NCBI GenBank assembly: GCA_049999725.1
Contig: JBNGIS010020610.1
Span: 53,430-82,259, forward strand
DNA: 28,830 nucleotides
Origin: Haplomitrium mnioides
Taxonomy: Eukaryota > Marchantiophyta > Haplomitriopsida > Calobryales
Direction: 5' to 3'
How positions within the stretch are numbered: the first letter of the stretch is position 1; the number at the start of each line of letters is the position of its first letter. Positions 1 to 10,180 of the stretch are shown piece after piece. The notes beneath the pieces are model-generated. The model had not been told where the DNA came from. It saw nothing but the letters and a program-made list of their open reading frames with translations, and ran no database searches. The position numbers and the translations under genes were made by a program.

Positions 1-500
1 CACGACCAAGTGTAACCCTTGATAGCCGATCCTGGGGGAAGAAGCACCCCCACGGTCCCTTGTATCCTGGTGGACTTCACTACCACCACGATCAAGTGTC
101 ATCCTAGATAGCCCGATCAGCGGGGTTCCTTACTTACCCAACCTGCTACTCACCGTTCGAAGTTAGGCATATACTACAACAATCGACCAACCATCAGGGC
201 TCCTCCCCCTATGCCCTAAATTTCAAGACCTAACATGGGGTCACCCGTGCACAGGAGCTCCACTACACGTCTATCCTCTCTAATTCTGTTCACTCTTAGT
301 GTATTGACATCCACTTCTCCTTAATACTTACAATTTATACAAAAAAAATTAGAAAAAAACATACAAGCCGACAACCACTGACTCACAGCGCTTCCAATGC
401 AAGTAATTTGTAGGGATTTGGAGCAGAAATGAAAATCTAACACTCGAAAAGGTGTTCAAGAGCAAGTTCAGGAAGTTTGCTTATCAGGAAATGGAGCAGT
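1..500. other. Left edge, no recognisable gene
   Basis: I see no credible coding sequence here. Two imperfect copies of a roughly 32-bp motif (about 1-32 and 87-118, both containing 'aagtgt' and 'gatagcc') form a direct repeat. A C-rich motif at 196-217 recurs with few changes at 2732-2753. The stretch is probably decayed repeat DNA continuing from outside the window. Confidence 0.4.
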
Positions 501-625
501 CTTTTCATTCAACCTGGAGATATTTGTTAAGGAAGGGCAACAACATTAATTGAGTAGAGCAGCAGCAGGAATATGCATCTTCATTGCTGTCAATTCTGTC
601 ACAAGAGGTGAATGACAGTAAGTAG

Positions 626-901
626 GCAATTACCGCAGCTGGTGGCATTCCTCCCTTAGTACAGTTGCTTGAGACTAGTTCCTCTAGAGCCACAAAGGAT
701 TCTGTGGTTGTGCTGGGGAATCTGTGCAGCCACAGCGACGACATCCGAGCTTGTGTGGAGACAACAGAAGCTGTGCCTGCCCTATTGTGGTTACTCAAGA
801 ATGCTGGTATCAAAGGACAAGAAATTTCCTCAAGAGTCATGACGCAGCTGAAGGAAGAACATAGCAGTTTGAGAGCTGCAAGTTCATCAAAGGGCAATTG
901 A
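626..901 (+). pseudogene. CSI1-like armadillo-repeat gene fragment
   Basis: One open frame of about 90 codons matches a single stretch of the armadillo-repeat region of plant CELLULOSE SYNTHASE INTERACTIVE proteins. These large cortical proteins link cellulose synthase complexes to microtubules. Recognisable pieces in order are [16 protein letters not shown], then [14 protein letters not shown], then [12 protein letters not shown] and [11 protein letters not shown], the same order as in CSI1. The family proteins are around 2,000 residues, so this is only a few percent of one. Similarity fades by about 870 and the frame stops at 901. Sequence upstream of 626 has stops; the 'tag' just before the first codon could be an old splice acceptor. 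It lies in the same orientation as the SPT16 fragment that follows. I read it as a captured or transposed gene piece rather than a working gene. Confidence 0.75.
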
Positions 902-1264
902 GTGCAAGGCTGGAGGCAAATCATGGGAGACTATGGCATACACTGAGTATGCTCGCTGAAAACAATTGTTACAGCCATGGAGATTTCCTTTATTTACAGA
1001 GTATTACAAGGGTCGACTGCAGAATTTAGCGCTGGTCCGGGTAAGAGTTCAGCAGAGCGATCGGGGGTGAATTGTGGGATTAAGTGAATAGGCAGAGGCT
1101 GAATTGAAGAACGATGCATGAGGCGAAATCGAATGCAAGGCCTGACTCGCTGGTGAGTACAGCGTGTGCGATCAGACAGGCTGGTCGACGATGTTGCTGG
1201 ATCCATGAAGCCTAGATTGAATGTACAAATCAGAGGTGCTCGAATGGCTGGATGCAAGGCTTGC

Positions 1265-1820
1265 TAGCTGAAAGTTCCGGATGAGGAGGATAAGGAGCCT
1301 AAGGAGAGGAAGCCCTGAAACCGATTGAGGTTAATGGAGTGGAAAATCCTGCAGTTGCATGGCCACTTTGCGATTAGACAATCAAAAATTGACTAAGGAA
1401 GAAGTTCATCACCAACATCAAGCAGAACTTGCCAGACCAAGAGGATGAAGAGCCGACAAGAAGGTTGGCTGGTGGTGGTTCAGGACCTAGTGATGGGCAT
1501 AACTCTGCAGAGGCAGGATGTGGATGAAATTCTTTCTTTATGTGATCCCATGATTCAAGTTGATCAAAAAAAGGAGGCTGTTCTTTTGCCAATTTATGGA
1601 CATCTGGAACCCTTTCACATTGCCACAATCAAGAATGTTGTAAGCCAGCAAGATGGTGGTCACTGCTACATTCGAATCATATTTAACATCCATGGGGCTA
1701 GGCTTGGAGTTACTGATCTTCCTTCTGAGAAGTTTTCACATTCTATATATGTCAAGGAGATTTCTTTCAGATCTAGTGATGTGAGGCATGCTACGCAGGT
1801 TGTACAGCTTATCAAAACTG
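1265..1820 (+). pseudogene. SPT16 (FACT complex) gene fragment with frameshifts
   Basis: This matches the plant histone chaperone SPT16, the large FACT subunit that handles H2A-H2B during transcription and replication. An acidic, charged stretch near 1285-1310 is followed by the linker reading LTKEEVHHQHQAELA (about 1392-1433), then RRLAGGGSG (about 1458-1485), then the middle domain with MIQVDQKKEAVLLPIYG (from 1550), PFHIATIKNV, CYIRIIFNIHG and SFRSSDVRHATQVVQLIKT (to about 1819). The three blocks lie in three different reading frames, so there are at least two frameshifts, and the segment between the second and third blocks is unlike SPT16. Homology stops sharply at about 1820, where the family continues with a basic helix. 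Full-length SPT16 is over 1,000 residues, so only about 180 codons survive. Absence of introns says little, since the plant gene can be intronless in its coding part. Confidence 0.85.
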
Positions 1821-2277
1821 AGCAGAAAACAGGGAGTTGGTGCAGAGTTCTGGGAGATATGGGATGCCAAGTTGCAGAGTTCTCAAAATAGAGGTGCTAG
1901 AATTCTCAATGGAGTTATCGAGGTGTATGCAAGCTTATGTTGGATGAAATTCATGAAGGTGTCAAAGCTGCAGACATGGAGAAGTTCAGGAGAATAGAAT
2001 CTCATGCATGAAGAATGTGGAGGATGGTAAGGGATATTGTGGGTTGTATGTTTCTATTAGAAGTGCAGATATGTTTGTTTGCAGGTCTGATCTGGGAATT
2101 GGAGACCTGAGAAAACTAAAAAGAGAGACAGCAGTCAGGCCAGTACTACCTTTGTGAGTTGTTGCAGGCTGCAGGGAGATCAGAAATCCAAAACCATTCC
2201 TTGTAGCTGGTGGTAGAGAATTTGTGTAGTAACTGTTATTTGTTGAGTTGGAGTGGAGAGGAAGGTGAGTGAAGTGC
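1821..2277. other. Unassigned sequence between gene fragment and repeat
   Basis: No recognisable protein or RNA. An open frame on the plus strand (1788-1997) and a 212-codon frame on the minus strand (1986-2624) have no recognisable domain, and the latter runs across repeat DNA. Confidence 0.4.
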
Positions 2278-2520
2278 AAGGCATCATCATGGCTGAGTTT
2301 TCCCATTACCTCCGGAGAGTGGCAAAAACTCAGCATGAAGGTCGTTGATCGAAACCTGCTGTCGGGAACTGATGACACCAGCAGAGAGTTGTGGCAGCTT
2401 GTCACTGCCATACATGATGAGGCTGGAAGGTCTGAAGCATTGTGTTGACTCCACAAGGTGAAGACCGCACGTAGGACACCTGGATTAGTCAGTAGTTTGG
2501 ATTTTGGAAGATATGGAGTT
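2278..2520 (+). repeat. Dispersed tandem-repeat family, partial copy
   Basis: About 200 bp here are a diverged copy of a family also present at 14958-16565 (reverse orientation) and 24020-24930 (same orientation). Shared landmarks in order are 'gcatcatcatg', 'gagtttt', 'gtggcaaaaactcag' (2319), 'gttgtggcagcttgtcact' and 'catgatgaggctg'. Near 2486-2510 the 'agtagtttggatttt' block seen at the start of the unit at 24555 reappears, so a second unit may have followed in tandem. No coding potential seen. Confidence 0.75.
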
Positions 2521-2764
2521 AGGAAGATATGGATGGTAGAGATCTTGATAGTAGTTGGGTAAATTGCGAGATACGATTTTGGGGGTAAACCTTGGAGTAT
2601 GACACAAAATATATAAAGACACATGTATTACCTTTCAGTTACTTGTCATGTTACTTGTATTCATCCACCTTCTCTCTCAGATGTGGTATGTTATGTTGTT
2701 TGTTACATGTATGTAAGTTTTAGTGAAGTGCAAGGCTCCTCCCCTTATGCTCTGCACTTCTAAC

Positions 2765-4632
2765 CCCAAAAAATACTATTTGAAATGTGATTCTATGTGA
2801 GGCTGTGCACAAAGTGGAAAGAGTAAGTTGGTGTTTTAGGTATACCACCGCACGCAAGATTAGTGTAAAGAGAACTTCTGCTTGAGTTTAACAACATAGC
2901 AAATCATTTGCTATTTTTTCACTAAATGCTATTTGAGATATGATTTCATGTAAGGCCTTCCAACCATACACAAAGTAGAAAGAATATGTGTGATAGGTAC
3001 ACTAACGCACATAAGTATAGTGTTATAGAAACTCTTCGAGTTTAAGAACATAATGAATCGTTTGCTATTTTTTCACTCAAAACCATTTGATATATGATTC
3101 CATGTGAGGCCTTTCAACCCTGCACAAAGTAGAGAGAATAGGATGGGGTGATTGTGGTAACCCACCACATAAAAGCTTAGTGCAACAAAAATTCCTTGTT
3201 AGGTTTAGCATAGTAAATCATTTGTTATTTCTTCACTCAATAATATTTGCGATATGAGGCCTTTCAACCCTCTACAAAGTAGAAAGAATAGGTTGGTTTG
3301 ATAGGTACACTAACGCATGTAAACTTAGTGTTATAAGAACTCCTCCTTGAGTTCAACAACATATTTAATCATTTGTTATTTCTTCACTCAATATTAATTT
3401 GAATATGATTTCATGTGAGGCCTTCCAATTGTGCACAAAGTAGAAAGAATATATTTGTGTGATAGTTACACCACCACACCTAAGCTTAGTGTTATAAGAA
3501 CTCCTCTTTGAGTTTAACAACATAATGAATTGTTTGTTATTTCTTCACTCAAAACTATTTTGGATATGATTCCTTGTGAGGCCTTTTGTTTGTTCAACAT
3601 TGCATAAGGTAGATACAATAGGTTGGTGTGATAGGTAAACCACCATACATAAGCTTAGTGTGACAAGAACTCTTCTTTGAGTTTAACAACATAGTGATTC
3701 ATTTGTTATTTCTTCACTCAATACTCTTTAGGATATGAATCCATGTGAGGTCCTCCAACCCTACACAAAGTAGAAAGAATATGTTGGTGTGATAGGTATA
3801 TCACGACACATAAGCTTAGTGTCACAAGAATTCCTCCTTGAGTTTAACATAGTAAATTATTTTCTATTTCTTTACTCAAGACTATTTGGGATATGATTCC
3901 ATGTGAAGCCTTCCAACCATACACAAAGCAAAAAGAATATGTTTGTGTAATAGAAACACCACTACATATAAGCTTAGTTTTATAAAAAAATTCTAATTGA
4001 GTTCAACAACATCTTGAATCAATTGTTATTTCTTCACTCAATATTGTTTTGGATATGATTTCATGTGAGGTCTTCCAATCATGCATAAAGTAAAAATAAT
4101 TGGTTGGTGTGATAGATACAATACCACATATAAGCTTAGTGTGATACGAATTCCTCATTGAGTTTAGCAACATAGTGAGTCATTTTTTATTTCTTCACTC
4201 AATATTATTTTGGATATGTATTCATGTAAGACCTTCCAATTGTGCACATAGTAGAAGAATAAGTTTGTATGATAGGTACACCACCACACCTAAGGTTAGT
4301 GCTATAAGAACTTCTCTTTGAGTTTAACAACATAGTGAATCGTTTGTTATTTCTTCACTCAAAACTATTTGGGATGTGATTCTATGTGAGGCATTTTTTT
4401 CGTTCAAAGCTGAACAAAGTAGAAAGATAGGTTGGTGTGATAGATACACCACCTCATATAAGCTTAGTATGATAAGAATTCCTCTTTGCGTTTAAAAACA
4501 TAGTGAATCAATTTTTATTTCTTCACTCAATATTATTTGGATATGATTATATATGTGAGACCTTCCAACCATGCACAAAGTACACAAAGTAGAAAGAATA
4601 TGTTTGTGTGATAGGTACACCACCACACATAA
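2765..4632 (+). repeat. Satellite array, about 160-bp unit, 12 copies
   Basis: A head-to-tail array with eleven complete units and one partial. Using the 'cttcactcaa' block as register, units end near 2924, 3080, 3240, 3391, 3552, 3721, 3879, 4041, 4202, 4362 and 4530, so spacing is 151-169 bp. Other blocks conserved in most units are 'gatatgatt', 'tgtgaggccttccaa', 'cacaaagtagaaagaat', 'ataagcttagtg' and 'gagtttaacaacat'. The array is AT-rich with no sizeable ORF. The twelfth unit is cut after 'cacataa' at 4632, where the LTR of element A starts; the next expected bases of the unit are 'gcttagtg'. Some non-adjacent units share private variants, hinting at a higher-order arrangement. A monomer near nucleosome length is typical of plant satellites, including some centromeric ones, but function cannot be inferred from this piece. 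Confidence 0.93.
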
Positions 4633-5048
4633 TGTAAAAGAACTTAAAGAAAAATTCCAAATGAGTAAGAACTCATAGTAAACTCTAATAGAGTTCTTCA
4701 ACCAAGTGCCAATAAGGCAAGCAAAGCCACTACAAGATAACTCTAATAGAGTTATGCAACTCAAAGCCCAAACAAAAGCCAAGAGTGCATGCAAAAGCTA
4801 TGCAGCCAAAAAACACAAGTGACTTAGGAGGAACTTCAAAATGAGAAGTTGGGCTATGAAGCTTTTCTATTTATACAAGAGAAGTAGGTGTCATCCTTCT
4901 TCTTTCACTTACAAGTCACTTCCAATTTCAGCCCTACAAGTGACTATATCTTACTTCCAATTTCAACCCTAAAAATAACCCTATATTACTTCCTTCACCC
5001 TTCTTTCTTTTCTTATATATAGCACAACATCATGTTTGTACTGCTACA
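4633..5048 (-). repeat. 3' LTR of element A
   Basis: Read on the minus strand, this starts TGTAGCAGTAC at 5048 and ends TTTTACA at 4633, so it has the usual TG...CA ends (416 bp). It aligns along its length with the LTRs of C (10181-11147) and B (11168-11547). A TATATATAAG box lies near 5022-5032, shortly after the start. A purine run (AGAAGGTGGGGA on the minus strand, 5052-5063) sits just upstream and is a plausible polypurine tract. The flanking satellite bases 'cataa' would be the left target-site copy; the partner is not present. Confidence 0.88.
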
Positions 5049-5049
5049 T

Positions 5050-6480
5050 AATCCCCACCTTCTAATTAATCACGTCCTCGTCATGACCAATAGTTTCAAA
5101 TAATTGATAAACCTTTTGAGCATTCTTAATGCTAGAACACAGCTCCCAAGTAGCATTATGAAATAGATATCCTTTTCACAAAACTTTACATTGAACTTCA
5201 AGATGTCGCCTACGTTTGAAGACTCGTTTAGCCAAAATAAAGTCCACATCATATTCTTCATGATCATCAAAAGAAATAGATGGAGGAGGAATTTGAACAC
5301 AATTTGAAAAAGAAGATAGCCTAGAAACAAAAGGCTTAAGTTTAGATACATAGAATACAAGATAAATCTTTATATGGAGAGAAAGATCAAGTTTGTACCC
5401 AACAGAAGAAATAACTTGAGAAATTAAAAAATGAACAATCCAAGCTCGAGATAACTTACAAACTTGAGTATCTAAAGACAAAAGAAGATCATGAGTAAAA
5501 AGCATAACTTAGTCAACTAAAACATAAGAAAAATCATAACGATGTTTAATGGCATATTTTTTTGTTGATTTTCAACAACAACAAGATGGTTTTGGGCATC
5601 TTGCAAAAAGAAAGATAAATAAGACACAAAATAGAATGACTTGGAATATTGGAAGAGGAAAGATAAAGCAAACCATTAGGAACAAGAGGATGTTGATCTG
5701 AATTAAGAAAGAAAGGAAAAAAATCCAATACTTGTTTATTTGGAGTTGTTGTATGCAAACTCTACATCCGGTAAGAAACTATCCCAATTAGTGTGATGAA
5801 TGTTGACAAGCGCTTGAAGTATATCCTCCATAGTGCAATTTGAGCATTTGGTTTCCCATCTATTTGAGGATAATAAGACATAGACACAGATAATTTGGCA
5901 CCAAAAAGTGTGAACAACTCTCGCCAAAACTTCCTAATGAATCATGGATCTTTATCAGATATTCATACCTTTTGCATGCCGTGATAATGGAAGACTGTAC
6001 CAAAGTAAATATTTGCCAATTGTCGAGCATCCACCATATCCAACGTTGGTGTTAGATGAATTTATGTGCTTAGCTTGTCCACAAACACCACAATGATAGT
6101 AAATCTACAAGGTATAGTTGAAAGCAAAGTGATAAGATCCAAACTTACATGTTTCCAATGAGTAGTAGGAATCAGTAGTGGTTGAAGAAGGTAAGCTAGT
6201 TTTTGATTTGAAGTCTTGTTTTGCTAACAACTTTTACAAGAATGAACAAAGCCATGAATGTCTCAAGCTAGGTTTGGCCACCACTAAGTGCGTTGAAGCA
6301 ACTTCATAGTCTTGTCTACCCCAAGATGCCCAAAGATTAGAATGTCATGTGCTTCTTGTAAATGGGCCATTTGAAGGGTAACATCTTGTAGAACATATAT
6401 TTGATGGCCTTGATAGAGAATACCATCACGAATAGAAAAAACATGATACTCACTATCTTTGACTGCCAAATATGCTCTAA
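5050..6480 (-). pseudogene. Element A integrase and chromodomain remnant
   Basis: From high to low coordinates: the zinc-binding HHCC region (6469-6284, with GHLGVDKTMKLLQRT), integrase core traces near 5927-5736 (DILQALVNIHH, SFLPDVEFAYNNS), the linker with KIYLVFYVSKLKPFVS (within 5505-5176) and a C-terminal chromodomain (EYDVDFILAKR, then frame-shifted residues to about 5060). Integrase inserts the cDNA; the chromodomain steers integration toward particular chromatin marks. The frame changes several times and stops interrupt the core, so no full integrase can be made. The parallel region of element C (8616-10173) supports the assignment. Confidence 0.85.
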
Positions 6481-6639
6481 TAAGATTAAAGAAGGTATTT
6501 TATTGTAACTTTTGTCAAAAGCTGTCATTGGTTGCATCATCAAGATGTAATATACTAACATTAAAACCCTCTTATATATTTAGTCAATGATCCGGTCTTT
6601 GTGACAATGCATCAAGAATGGTGTGGAACCTTCCCAGCT

Positions 6640-7790
6640 TGTACTCCAATTTAATATCAAAGAGCTGTAGCTGATCTTGCCATCGATGATGACAATTTTT
6701 CACATTTTCCAAGTGAATTGATTGCAACAAGGGCTTTTAATCAGTGTGCAAAAGTACATGCTTTCTTAAAAGATAGTGTCTCCAAACCTTGGTAGCACAA
6801 ACCATCGCCAATTGCTCTCTATCTATTGCATAATGATTTCTCTCCACTACATTTAGTCGACGTAACATGAAGGCAATTAGATAAAGTCCATCCTCAAACA
6901 CTTGTTGTAATAGTGATCCAATAGCAAAATTAGAGGCATCAAAATCAACCATACAACGTCATTTGGGTCATATAGTTGTAGAGCTAGATGAGAAAAAACC
7001 ACATTTTTGAGTTGTTGAAATACCCCTTGCTCTTTGGTTGTCTATTAAAAATTTGCCTTCTTGCTTAAGCAACATAACAATATGAACATAGTAATAGATG
7101 AATCTTTGATAAAAACTTGCTAGTCTATTGAAAGCTCGAACATCCTTTGCATCATTTGGTGTTGGCCACTTTGTAATAGCCTTAATTTTCTCTTCCTCCA
7201 TCTTGATGCCATCTACACACACTTTATATCACAGGTAAGTCACCTCTTGCTTCCAAAACTCACACTTAGACTTCTTGCAATAAAACTTCCAATTGTATAG
7301 TCTTTGAAATACTTCCTTCATATGAGCATAATGCTCAACTTTATTTTTACTAAAGATAAGGTTATTGTCCAGGAACACCAACACTTATTTATCCAATAAC
7401 CCCAAAAACTCTATGCTTTTGATCCATGAATATCATCGGAGTAATATTAAGACTAAATGTAGGAAACCTTCTACTCAAAATGCCCATATCTTATGTAAAA
7501 AGCTATCTTTAATGCATCACTTAGCTTGATAGAAATTTTCCAATATCCACTTGAAAGATCTAGCTTAGAAAAAAGTTGCGCACCACTCAATTGATCAGAC
7601 AAATCATCAATACAAGGTAGAGAAGAGGCATTCTTCATTGTTTGATTGTTCAAGCCTTGATAATCTGTACAAAGACGAAAGCCACCATCTTTCTTTCGTA
7701 CAAAGAATACCAAAGCTCCCCAAGGAAAAGTACTATATTGAATAAAATCCTTCTCAAGAAGATCCATCAAGGTCTTTCAAAGCTCCTCTA
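6640..7790 (-). pseudogene. Element A reverse transcriptase and RNase H remnant
   Basis: Reverse transcriptase begins near 7770 with [27 protein letters not shown] and [12 protein letters not shown]. The catalytic YxDD box reads FLDN at about 7364-7375 and is preceded by a stop, so the second aspartate is lost. Thumb and connection follow (KMEEEKIKAITKWPTPNDAKDV, 7222-6968), then RNase H with VDFDASNFAIGSLLQQ (6952-6737) and the downstream part near 6720-6640. The protein would copy element RNA into cDNA. It is broken by stops and frameshifts and by the active-site change. Residues match element B closely enough that both belong to one family. Confidence 0.88.
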
Positions 7791-7899
7791 ATTCTTGTCG
7801 TGATAATCGATATATAAGTTGATTATAAATAGTACCTCATTTGGCAAAGCCTCTAGAAACACATTTGCAAACTCCTTCAAAACATCATTTAATCATTGA

Positions 7900-8615
7900 G
7901 GTATGCACAAATTTTCCTCCGTCCTTACTCAAGTCTATTATAGGCTTGATCCAAACAACAAACACATGGAATTCTCGCTCCATTGAATTAATATGTTGAG
8001 CTGATTTAGACTTCTTCAGCAATCGTGTTGAACACTCCAAAAGAAATTTCTTACCTTGTAAGGTAACTTGAATTTGTTGTTTTTCCCAATCAACTTGAGC
8101 GGATCAATCTTCAAGCCAATGCAACTCTAAAACGATGTTATATTATAGAGGTGCAATAACAAATTGCATAGATTTCGTGTACTCTTTGACAATTCTTAGA
8201 AGGAATTGCTTTTGAGAGCAAACTACGTCATGCTTTTGGCCATCAACTATAGTTACAACACTCTTCTTGACAAGCATAAATTTTCAAAACTTCCGCTATC
8301 CACCAATATTCTACAAGAATGTTCGTCAATCATACCATGAAGATGGAATAAAGTAATTTGAAGTCTTGTCGCGCTTTTAATTCCATATGAGCTAGTGAAG
8401 TTCTAAATACGTTCTTTGAATGGTTGAGGACATGACTTGGCTTCTATAGAAGTAAGTAATGAGTCATACTGCTTTGCTATTGCTTCTTCTAATTGAGCAA
8501 GCTCTCTCATTTTCAATTCTATTCTTATATGAGGCTTCAATCTTTGAACAAGACAATCTAGTGCTTCTTCCTCTCTTATATCAAGAGTTTGCATAATTGT
8601 ATTATGAAATTGTGT
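7900..8615 (-). pseudogene. Element A gag C-terminal part and protease remnant
   Basis: Gag homology spans about 8615-8403 with HNTIMQ and IREEEALDCL, aligning with element B gag at 12060-12261. Below it, near 8270-8320, lies a retropepsin active site reading ILVDSGS, with the DSG triad intact (8292-8300). This differs from element B, where the same spot reads LVESES. Conserved protease-flank sequence continues to about 7900 with stops. Gag ends abruptly at 8615, where element C sequence begins; an apparent ATG at 8630 lies in element C and is not a real start. Confidence 0.8.
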
Positions 8616-10173
8616 AAGCCCTTGCTGCAATCAATTTACTTGGAAAATATGACAAGTTATCATCATCGATGGGAAGATTAGCTGCAACTCTTTGATGTCA
8701 AGTTGGAGTACATGCCAAGAAGATTCTACACCATTCTTGATGCATTTTCATGAAGACCAGATCACTAACTAAATACATTGGAGGTTGCAAATACTAGTAT
8801 ATTACATCTTGATGAAGCAACTAGAGACGACTTTCAATAAAAGTTATAGAAATATGCCTTCTTTAATATTGTTAAGGCACATCTGGTAGTCGAAGATGGT
8901 GAGTATCATACCTTATCTATTTGGGATAATATTCTCTATCAAGGCCATCAAATATATGTTCCACAAGATGATCTACTTTAAATGACATTTTTACAAGAAG
9001 CATATAACATTCCAATCTTTGAGCATCTTAAGGTAGACAAGACTATGGAGTTTCTTCAATGCACTTGGTGGTGGCCAAATCTAGCTCAAGATGTTTCTTC
9101 ATTCTTGTAAAGTTTGTAGCGAAATAAGATTTCAAATCAAAAACTAGCTCGTCTTCTTCAACAACTAGTGATTCCTATTGCTCGTTGAGACAATGTAAGT
9201 TTGGATCTTGTCACTTTGCTTCCAACCATGCCTTATGGATTTATTGCCACTATGGTGTTTGTGAACAAGCCAAACAAACAAATTCATCAGTACCGGTAGT
9301 GGATACGGTTGATGCTTCACAACTGACAAAGATTTACTTTGATACAATCTTTCATTATCATGGAATGCTAAAGGTATTAATATCTTATAAAGATCCATGA
9401 TTCACTAGAAAGTTTTGGTAAGAGTTGTTTACAATAACCAACCTATCTATACCTACGACTTATCATCCTTAAACAGATGAGAAAATCAAATGCGTGAATC
9501 ACACTGTGGAGGATATACTTTGAGGGTTTATCAATGTTCATCACAGAGATTGGGATAGTTTCTTACCGGATGTAGAGTTTGCATTTAACAATTCCAAACA
9601 AGCAAGTATTGGATTTTTCCCTTTCTTTCTTAATTGAAGTCAACATCTTCTTGTTTCCGATGGTTTGCTTTGTCTTTCCTCTTTCAATGCTCTAAGTCTT
9701 TCTACCTTTTTGTGTTATTTATCTTCCTCCTTGCAAGATGCTCCAAACCATCTTGTTGTTGCTCAAAATCGGAAAAAAGAATATGTCGATAAACATTGTT
9801 GCGATTTCTCTTATATTTTAGATGACCAAGTTATGCTTTCTACTCATGATCTTCCTCTCCATATGAAGATTCGTCCTATATTCCATGTATCTAAACTTAA
9901 ACCTTTTGTTTCTAGTCCATCTTTTTTTCCAAATCATGTTCAAATTCCTCATCCACTTATTGTTCTTGATGATTATGAAGAATATGAGGTGGACTCCATT
10001 TTGGCTAAATGAGTTCTCAAGCGTAGGTGACATCCTCAAGTTCAATATAAAGTTCTCTTGAAGGGATATCCACTTCATAATGCTACTTGGGAGTCGTGTT
10101 CTAACCTTGAAAATGCTCAAGAGGCTACTCAATTATTTGAAATTGTTAGTCATGACAAGGACTTCATGACATG
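8616..10173 (+). pseudogene. Element C RNase H end, integrase and chromodomain remnant
   Basis: Order: RNase H C-terminus (8616-8740), zinc-binding domain with EAYNIPIFEHLKVDKTMEFLQ (about 9000-9060), integrase core pieces (9190-9260 and 9480-9610, the latter with RDWDSFLPDVEFAFNNSKQ), the linker with IRPIFHVSKLKPFVS (about 9870-9915), and a chromodomain with EYEVDSILAK (to about 10012), then after a stop YKVLLKGYPLHNATWES, ending near 10173. The aromatic and GYP/TWE residues typical of a chromodomain are recognisable. At least a dozen stops or frame changes make it non-functional. It is the best-preserved chromodomain of the three elements here. Confidence 0.85.
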
Positions 10174-10180
10174 AGAATTA

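Larger units (their letters stand above)
4633..8615 (-). mobile_element. Ty3/gypsy chromovirus A, 5'-incomplete
   Basis: A minus-strand LTR retrotransposon running 3' LTR (4633-5048), chromodomain and integrase, RNase H, reverse transcriptase, protease and the C-terminal half of gag, broken at 8615. Order protease-RT-RNase H-integrase-chromodomain identifies a Ty3/gypsy chromovirus. Its left end interrupts a satellite unit, so it inserted into the satellite. The gag continues as a 23-bp piece at 11145-11167 on the far side of element C, showing C inserted into A. The remaining gag and the 5' LTR would lie beyond element B and are missing. Stops and frameshifts are frequent, so it cannot act autonomously. 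Confidence 0.9.

Noticed and set aside
1986-2624. 212-codon open frame on the minus strand
   Set aside because: It crosses a copy of the dispersed repeat, has no recognisable domain, and its composition is that of low-stop repeat DNA. Chance open frame.
196-2763. A Helitron carrying the CSI1 and SPT16 fragments
   Set aside because: A hairpin followed by CTAA exists near 2726-2763, but a Helitron hairpin should end about 10 bases before the terminus, the next base is not T, and no 5' TC end could be placed. Not supported from this window alone.
2765-4632. CRISPR-like array
   Set aside because: Units are about 160 bp, contiguous and diverged along their whole length, without the short identical repeats and unique spacers of a CRISPR; the rest of the window is plant nuclear DNA.
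5176-5505. Separate genes from the many 60-115-codon frames across 5-15 kb
   Set aside because: All align to parts of gag, protease, RT, RNase H, integrase or chromodomain of the three retroelements, or are antisense shadows of them.
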